The translations under genes were made by a program, and so were the position numbers. From Moniliella sp. 'wahieum' (Eukaryota > Basidiomycota > Moniliellomycetes > Moniliellales > Moniliellaceae), in NCBI GenBank assembly GCA_003971905.1, contig RSEE01000143.1, positions 62,001-126,000 of the forward strand: DNA of 64,000 nucleotides, in the 5' to 3' direction. Below the pieces are notes generated by a model that worked only from the letters and a program-made list of their open reading frames with translations, was not told where the DNA came from and did not search any database. Below are positions 57,073 to 64,000 of the stretch, one piece after another (the stretch's first letter is position 1; the number at the start of each line of letters is the position of its first letter).

Positions 57073-58274
57073 CTGCCTCTTCCGATACCTGAGCATGGAC
57101 TCATCCACCTCACTACTTTTTGTTCTCATTCGCGTTCGCTCCTCGTGCTTGTACAGATACCATTGCATGTATCTGTGTCTCCATCGATGGAGCTAGGCGG
57201 CCGAGAGTGAAATGGGCGACATAACGTAGGTGTATTACGAGGGGGGGGGCTCAGTTTCCTGCCCCGGGCAAAGGCGGACGACTCGCATTCGTCAGGTTCT
57301 GCGAAAGTACTAGTATGCATCATGATTACATCCTGCTTTTCCCCCTCGTTTGGCTGAAAGATTTGGCTGATGGCTCGCGTAGCCCGTCTTCAGCGGTAAG
57401 TACTCCTCTCGTCAACCTGAAAGTCATGACTGTCTCGCAAGAGGAACCCCTTGTTCGTCTCTGCCTTATTGATATTTCCCCCAATGAAGACTCGCCTCTT
57501 TCCCCTGAGGCTCACCTCCACCATGGCCAGTATTACGCTCGGCGCTGCTGGGCTCGAAGGGGATTGGTGGGTCCCTCGCTCGCTCCGGATGTTATCTCCT
57601 CGCCGTGGCTGGAACACTTCTTTTGCCTATGCCCCCTTTCGGCTGCAACGAGGATGAATACGGCCCTGTCGCCAAAGAGAGCAGAATCCAGCTCTTACCT
57701 ACCTAACGACCACCTACTCGCTCCCCTGGCCTTTCGCCCTTGGACCCTGCCTGAGCGAGACCCTCCCACCCACACCCGGTGGATCCGTGGGCACCGCCCG
57801 AGCTATTTCTTGCTCCCCCAACACATCCGACGACAAGGCATGCAGTATTTTGAAAATGAGCTTGGCAAGACAAAAGGGCAAAGTGAAAGGGAAGACAAGG
57901 AAGCTTAAAGGTTAAACAGTTGTGATAAGGCCAAGGAGGCGTTAGTAGAAGAGCAATGGGCAGTGCTTGGCGCGATTGAGACAGAGGCGTGGAAGCTCAA
58001 GTTCATGAAGCAAGTTCCATGCATCCCAAATCCCGAGCGGGCACCGATCACAGCTGATGGGCTGGAAGCAGGGGGAATCAAGTAGAAAGGAATGGGAACA
58101 GCAATGCACACACTTGCTCCCACGCAACCTGCTTGAGGCACCTCTTTGGTTATCTTGGCACAGTTCCGCCAGGCTAGGGCACAGCACCGCATGTTGGTGA
58201 CCGTGGTGGCGGGGGTGGGGGGGAACAGGGAGAGGGGGAGAGCGCGCAAGGGAGGGGGTAGCCAAATAAGGCAA
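57073..58274. other. Spacer with one weak open frame
   Basis: An uninterrupted plus-strand frame of 197 codons runs 57315-57908 (starts MHHDYILLFPLVW, ends SEREDKEA). I recognise no family, and the composition is not clearly coding, so I do not call it a gene. A G-run lies at 57241-57250. Confidence 0.4.
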
Positions 58275-59801
58275 TCATCTCCTCAGCAGAAGGGCGGGGA
58301 ATACAATGGGTATGAAAGAGATCGACCACGATAGTGGGGTGAAAAGAAGACTTTTGCTGGCGCTTTCAGAGGCCAGGCGTTCATAGTGCGCCCGTTGGCG
58401 AGGAAATTTGTTCTTGCTCCAGTTGAAAACGTAGATGGAAGACTTTTCAAAGCCATTCAGGGCGTACTTGGCAAACAGGGCCTCGTGTACGCGCTCTGTG
58501 GGACGCAGGATGAAGTCCAACATGATGTTGGCCGTGGAGAGCAGTTCGGATTCAGAGTAGCCCGAGTAATGCACCATGTTGGGGTCCCAGGTCGGAGTGG
58601 TTTCAATCACCTCTCTTGCCAACCAGAACGCGGCAGCGGCAAGGAGTGAAGGCGGATGGCCGAGAAGGCGCATGTCCATGATGCTGATCTCCACCCTACA
58701 TTGTGTCAGCGGCAACGAATGGCCGGGCAAAAAAATTATTAGGAGGGCACGACAGATACTTGGCAATGTTGCGAGTCTGGAGATCATACTCGTCTGCTTT
58801 GGAAATGCGACGGAGAAAATTCAAGGGGTTGGGGTAGGACAGATCAAAGTTAAGGGTGCGGAGAATGTAGCGCTCAGCGCCCAGAATGTCTTGCTCAGAT
58901 ACAGCGGCCATGTAGGCATAGTTTTCTACCGAAGGGCAAACTACCTCCTCGTACTTGGCCGCGAGGAAGGGGCTGCGGCGGCAAGCAGCTGGAGGCGATC
59001 AAGGGATACAAAGCGGACGCTGAGCATGCGATCCATCACGTTAACCGCTAAGAAAGCGTTTCGGACATGAGACGGAATTTGTGTTGTACACGGATCAGCC
59101 AGTTGATGGTCTTACACCGGTGTGCCCATGTCATATCCTCTTGCAGGTCAATGTAGTGCGGGTTGGGCAGTGTCTGGAGCTGGACACCCATCGGTCAGTC
59201 TGCCGTCTGCGTGCACGACGTGCCACAGCAAGTCCAACAAAGGACGAAGCGCGTACCTCGATCCTGCGCATGTAGGCGAAAATGTCCTGGACATACTCAT
59301 ACGCCATCGTCGGGTCCCTTCATCTTCCAGGTCCAGATCGGTCCAGCCGGCGTCCTTGGGGGGCAAGTCAGGGCGGCTGGGCGACTGAGGGACGTATGGG
59401 GGCAGGGGGGGCGAGGACAGGGCGGGGGCAAGAGCAGGCGCAGGAACAGGAGAAGGGGCAGGGTCAGGGTCAGGGTCAGGGTAACGAGCGCGCTTCGTCG
59501 GGCGGCTGGGGGCAGTGGTGCAAGAACGCTTTTTTCCGGCGACCTGTGGCTGCGGCGGGGTCGGGGCGTCGGGGTCGGCATTAGCCGAGCCGGGGTGGAG
59601 CGGCAGCCGTTCGCGTGCGACGGCAGCCGACGCGTTTCCAACGCTGGCGGTGGGCCCATGGGGGTCGGGGAGCCGCCGGGGGGCAGGGCCAGAGGGGCGA
59701 GCAACGTCATGGCACCCCCAGCTCCCGGTGGTGGCAGCGCGCCAGCTGGGGTGGGCGCCAGGCAGGCAGAACTTATGGCCTGGCTGCCGAGCGGCGGCCA
59801 C
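58275..59801 (-). CDS. B-type (mitotic) cyclin
   Basis: A regulatory partner of Cdk1 for G2/M. The N-terminal part is low-complexity, with Pro/Arg and a PDPDPDPAPSPVPAPA tract (59440-59480), then WTDLDLEDEG and MAYEYVQDIFAYMRRIE. An 83-bp intron (59174-59256) leads to the cyclin box: TLPNPHYIDLQEDMTWAHRC, INWLIRVQHKFRLMSETLFL, VNVMDRMLSVRFVS, FLAAKYEEVVCPSVENYAYM, AAVSEQDILGAERYILRTLN and FDLSYPNPLNFLRRISKAD. A 55-bp intron (58696-58750) follows, then the second fold EISIMDMRLLGHPPSLLAAA with YSGYSESELLSTANIMLDFI. The RC...INWLI...FRL and YEEVVCPSVENYAYM blocks are diagnostic of B cyclins. The start is uncertain (59801 is the most upstream ATG in the best frame; the gene may begin nearer 60080). 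Frame breaks lie near 59300, 59110 and 58990. Confidence 0.88.
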
Positions 59802-61583
59802 ACACGCCCTGTGCTGAGTGGGCTGTCATCGCACCGTGCACTGGCCTTGTGCCTGTGCGGCCCCACCACCACCAGCCTGGCCGGAGACTGCTCCTGGGCC
59901 TGTGTCCCGCCGGCAGGCACCACAGCGCACTTGCACTGCGACGCAGCCGGCCCCGGATCCCGGGTTTTTTGGATGGCGTTTGCGCTTCTTTGGCCAGCAC
60001 CCTCCACCGAGGAAGTCTGACGAAAACACTCTCAACTTTGGGGACGGGAAGCAAAGTGGCTGTCCTAGTCCCGGCCACTCGTTACCCTGCTCCTTAGCTT
60101 TTCTTCAGCGTGCTGAAGCTCTGCTCTCTCCCACAGCTCTCACATCTCACAGCTCAGCTTGAGCGCTCACAGCTCTGACAGCTCTCAGCGCGCGCACCTG
60201 TGGCGGACCCATGCCTTTTCCCCATTACGCACCACAGACGGCCACATGATGCATCTTGGAGATTCGCCAACCCGCACACGGAAGAGGTGTTCAAGATTAG
60301 ACAGGCGTCTTTCCCCTGTACCGCTGTGCCGCTAAGAATGTTTCTTCGGATGTGATGATGTACAGCAGTAAAAGAAGTCATCGACAGCAGACATTATTTT
60401 CGCTCATGCGCTCATGTACATGGTACCAATTGAAAGTCATGAGAATGTCACACGTTCAAACGTGTTTTTGCCTCTCAAGGTCGAATGATGCATCAACATC
60501 AGTAGCCGTCTTGCTACATGGCTAATCGAAATTTCTGGTGCACAATCTTGTGGGCCTTGCCCACCTTGAATTTCGTACATAGTCCTCACATATCTATCCG
60601 GAACCTTGTTACCGGCAATTTCGATTAGCTATGTAGCGACACCAATTGAACACAACAGGAGCCTATAGGTTTTGCTATAGTCTCTCTCGCCATTTCTGGA
60701 TACAATTATCACGGTTTTACAAGAGGCCTGTTGAGGCCACACCTGGAAGGGTCAGCAGTGCGTACAACAAAACTGATGCATACACAGGTAGACTTCGAAG
60801 ATCCAAGAGGGGATCGAGGGAAAATATGATAAACGGCGCCATTTTTTTTGGGATGTATATGGAGGGACCGCCGTACTATTATAGGTCCCAACACAACTGC
60901 TGATGGATATCTGAGGTGGTGGTGCTAGTAAAATGATTCCCACGCCAAACAGGCCAGGGCTGTTGAGAGCAAGGATCGCGGGTGAAAAAGTGAATCACGT
61001 GGTGCCATGCGACAATGTGAGAGGCGTGCGAAGAAGGATAGATGATGGTACCACACTAAAATCCACACTAATATACGCTTTTGAAGCTGGAAGGCTGATG
61101 GCAACTTGATACATGATGCATGATGCATGATGCATGATGATCGATATTGAATTGCAGTTGCCAGCCGCGCGGAAAGATAGACAATCGGTGCACGGGCCAG
61201 CGGTGCGCGGGCGCAAGAGGATGTAGGGTTGAGAGTTAAAGTAGGCGTCAGATGGCTGGCCTGTGCGGCGCTCCGAAGGGTGTTTTTGTATCTTATAAGG
61301 AAACAGTGGTATATCGGCAGGCCGCGTCCCCCCACATGTGTGTTCTGCGGCCCACCAGCCGGTAGAGCCCCTCTTCAGATTGCGCCCGCCTCACTAATCA
61401 TAGCAGGGGGGATGGGCGGGGGGGTGGAGCGATACCAGCTACTGGGAGGCCCACCGAAAGAGGGCGCCCCCGTCCTTGGAAAAGCAGCAGAGGCAACAAG
61501 CTTCTGCGCAGGGACTGTATAGTACTAGTGAAGCTAATGATAGCAGATGAAAAAAGTCTGGCGCCATCTCGATTCCAGGGGCA
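59802..61583. other. Gene-poor spacer with ATGCATG array
   Basis: No gene is seen after the cyclin N-terminus. CACAGCTCTCACATCTCACAGCTCAGC-type words lie at 60130-60190. A diffuse inverted pair (TAGCCGTCTTGCTACATGGCTAATCGAAATT against AATTTCGATTAGCTATGTAGCGACAC) sits at about 60502-60530 and 60617-60642. TGATGCATGATGCATGATG repeats at 61111-61140. Confidence 0.5.
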
Positions 61584-64000
61584 GTGTTGGCCACCACGCC
61601 TCAAACCCTCATCCGTCTTCTCTCTCCCTTGGCAGAGTCTGCCGTAACGAATCTTTCCTTCCCTCCATCCGCCGTTATTGCTGGGCCCGATGGAAGCCTC
61701 CCTGCCATCCGACCCGCCTCCCGCCTGCAGCGGGGCCGAGGCGCCTCCTCCTTTGCCCGTGCCTCCCTCCATGCACCCACAATATCTCTCACCCGCAGCG
61801 CGCGCAACAGCTTCCGCCACTCCTTTCTTCCTCATCAAGAGGACCGCACCGACGAAAGCCACACCTTTGTTCCGCCTCTCATTGCCGAGGTTAGGCCCGA
61901 TCCAGGCGTGCCTCCCATTCTGCTGTCCCCTTTGCTGTGGTGAACTGCGTTGTCTTTGGCGAATTTCTGCTGGCTGGTGTAGCAGGTCCTTTCTCTTCAG
62001 TTTAATCCACGATTTAGAACCGCACATGGACGACGGAACGACAGCCACATGGGCCGGCATCTTGGCTGCCGGCTTTTTCTTCTCCCAATTTCTCACCTCC
62101 CTGCTCTGGTCTGCCGCGGCTGACAAGTACGGGCGCCGCATTGTCCTTTTTACTTCGGCTGCCGGTTCGACGATTAGTGTCGTTCTGTACGGCTTTTCGC
62201 CTAGCCTTCGTTTTGCACTGGCTATGCGTCTTGTCCAGGGCTTTTTTAATGGTGCGTGGGCGTGGCCAAAGGCTCCGTCCGGTAGGTGCTTTCCCGTTCA
62301 CAATATGCTGATGTGTGCTAACATTGTGTCTGCCACAGTGACCTGACAGTCCCTGCAAATGAGGGCCAAGCCTTCGCTGTGCTCGGCTTCTGGTGGGCAT
62401 GGGCGGTATGTTGGGTACGTCATTCTCCACTCCTTCATTTTCAACCACACTCACAAAACCATTGTGCATATACATCTAATATTCCAGACCCATATTGGGT
62501 GGAGTCCTAGAACATCCGGGAGACAAGTATCCCTTCCTCGCTATTCCTCTCTTTATCACGTACCCGTACCTTCTCCCCTGCCTAGCGGCGGGGGCTTGCA
62601 CACTGATGGGTGCGGTCCTGGCACCCTTTACAGGTCCCAATGGAGGCTCGAGACAGGAAGGGCTCCCCTCGGTCGAAGAATTTCACGAAGAAGATTCTGG
62701 CCACCCTATGACGCCTAGGACCACCAGTTTGGTCCTAAGTCAGGCCCCACCACACTTTAGAAAAGCTTCAACTACCAGTCCCCTTCCACATGGGGTCCGA
62801 ACTAGTTTGCACCAGCAAGCTTTGCTGAACACAGCCGCAACTCCATGCGGCCGGAATCACAGATATTTGATGAGGACATGGAGAGTATGTGTCTTCAGCT
62901 CAAGTTCCCCCTCCCCTCCTCCTGTCCCTCGCCGGTTGGACGCTTGTCGTTTGCCCATCGCTTTGTTCTTGCAAACGATGACTTTCCCGTACACCTGTCC
63001 GATTTTTGGATCGCATCGGCTATCAATGGAGAAGAGTCGGAACCCATTGTCTTTTTTGACGACACAACTCCATCGGCAGTGTCGTCACGAAACACATCCT
63101 TTTCTGAGGAGGAGACGGGCGCTACTGAGATACTTCAAGACTCATTTTCCCATGAGGAGGAGGAGCAGGAGGAGGATGAGGAGCAGGAGGAGGAGGAGGA
63201 GCAGGAGGAGGAGCAGGAGGAGGAGGAGCAGGAACAATAGCAGGAAGAGAGGGAGCAAGAGCAGGGCCAACAGCCTGGTGAAGAGGCGCCACTACTCCCT
63301 GCCTGGCCGCGCAACGGAACCAGAGGTGAGGCCCCACGGCTTTCGGTATTTTCCCCATTTGAGGAAAGTTCAACCACCGGTCTCCGTCCGCTTTCTTCCT
63401 GGGCCGGAGCAGGGTTAGTACGGGGCCGCGCTTGCCAAGTCTGTATCGCTACTCGGGCCTCGGCATGGAGCTTCCATGGCACAGCCGAGTCTCTTTGTCC
63501 CCAGCATACGACATCAGGCCATGGTGGGGGAGGGAGTCGGCACAAGCGCAGGGGGGCGAGATCGTTGCCCTCCCTGAGCGACAGGTCAAGTACGGAACAA
63601 TCCCTGAAGCATCTCCACTGCCTCCTCCGCAAACTGGAACGTTTAATCGACTTCCGCTGGTAATAATCGGACATTACGCTTTGCTTGGCTTGCACGCCTC
63701 CACGTTTGATCAGGTCTTCCTTTCCTTCCTCGTGGCTCCGTGGGAGAATGGCGGACTGGGCTTGACAGCAGCTCACTTTGCTGCGCTAATAGCCTTCATG
63801 GTCATCTGTCAGTTGGGATTCCAATTTTATGTGTATCCGTACTTGGTCCGCCTTATGGTCCATTGACGCACCTTGGGATGCTGCGAGTTGGCCTGTTACT
63901 TTATCTACCGATCTACACCCTTTTCCCGCTCCTACGTTCCCTTCCCCTTCCCGAATCAGGGTGATGGCAGTCATGGTACTTCTTTCGGCAGTGCGCTGGC
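61584..64000 (+). CDS. Major facilitator superfamily transporter (ZIFL/mfsB-like), 3' end outside window
   Basis: The N-terminal cytosolic part (from about 61584) leads to TM1, AVVNCVVFGEFLLAGVAGPF, which needs a one-base frame change near 61930. Then FSLIHDLEPHMDDGTTATW; TM2 AGILAAGFFFSQFLTSLLWS; the MFS loop 2-3 signature ADKYGRRIVLF; TM4 FALAMRLVQGFFNG; an intron at about 62282-62340; NEGQAFAVLGFWWAW; GGVLEHPGDKYPFLAIP; and TYPYLLPCLAAGACTLMGAV. A very long central loop (about 250 residues) follows, with an acidic EEEEQEEDEEQEEEEE run at about 63150-63238. TM7 onward resumes with VIIGHYALLGLHASTFDQVF and ALIAFMVICQLGFQFYVYPY. This loop-rich architecture occurs in fungal ZIF-like drug/metal-associated MFS proteins. 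Several frame breaks occur; substrate unknown. Confidence 0.78.
63148..63238 (+). repeat. (GAGGAGCAG)n acidic-repeat tract
   Basis: Tandem GAG/CAG codons giving a Glu/Gln run of about 28 residues in the MFS central loop. The plus-strand frame ends at a TAG at 63238, probably because of a slippage or frame error in the array. Confidence 0.9.

Noticed and set aside
57315-57908. 197-codon open frame
   Set aside because: No recognisable family, no clear codon signature and no neighbouring support; listed only inside the spacer entry.
1-64000. tRNA genes, CRISPR arrays, transposase or reverse transcriptase genes
   Set aside because: I looked for B-box-like GGTTCGANTCC, regularly spaced repeats and DDE or RT motifs and found none I could support by eye; a tRNAscan/RepeatMasker run would be decisive.

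Overview
This is a nuclear fungal contig with moderately high GC. Genes lie on both strands, and most are split by short GT-AG introns of roughly 55-200 bp, often with GTACGT, GTACGC, GTGCGT or GTGAGC donors and CAG acceptors. A DASH/Dad3 kinetochore subunit, a Nik1-type group III histidine kinase, a Tps2-type trehalose-6-phosphate phosphatase, the fungal 21 kDa complex I subunit, Trm1, a Kin4-like kinase and a DUF1769 protein all point to Dikarya. The intron style suggests a basidiomycete, but that is inference. No bacterial, viral or transposase genes were recognised.

Layout. 1-8.3 kb: a thioredoxin-fold protein (-), cytochrome c oxidase subunit V (+), a hypoxanthine/xanthine phosphoribosyltransferase (-) and an Efm7-like methyltransferase (+). 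9.2-10.3 kb: a degenerate minisatellite, then a piece of a MutS homologue (+). 11-25 kb: TPS2 (-), a mitochondrial-type hotdog thioesterase (+), a LOG phosphoribohydrolase (+), TRM1 (+), ribosomal protein uS19 (+) and complex I NUO-21 (+). 25.9-31 kb: the NIK1-type hybrid histidine kinase (+). 32.6-33.8 kb: the same minisatellite in inverted orientation, abutting the 5' part of MSH6 (-). 35-46 kb: a glycine-rich repeat protein (+), DAD3 (-), a DUF1769 protein (+) and a methyltransferase (+). 47.7-64 kb: a Kin4-like kinase with a KA1-like tail (-), a GNAT acetyltransferase (-), a ribonucleotide-reductase large-subunit homologue lacking its catalytic residues (+), a B-type cyclin (-) and the 5' part of an MFS transporter (+).

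Two things stand out. First, MSH6 appears in two pieces 23 kb apart on opposite strands, each next to one copy of an inverted repeat, which is what an inversion through MSH6 would leave. Second, the reductase homologue keeps its ATP cone, its overall fold motifs and its C-terminal CxxC, but has lost the thiyl-radical cysteine and neighbouring active-site residues.

Most long genes also carry single-base frame breaks, several at homopolymer runs. Uncorrected assembly error is the simplest explanation, so the large CDS features below are gene extents and not clean reading frames. Gene-poor stretches (about 33.8-35.5, 42-45, 46.3-47.7, 51.2-53.3 and 59.8-61.5 kb) are filled with short palindromic and simple-repeat motifs.
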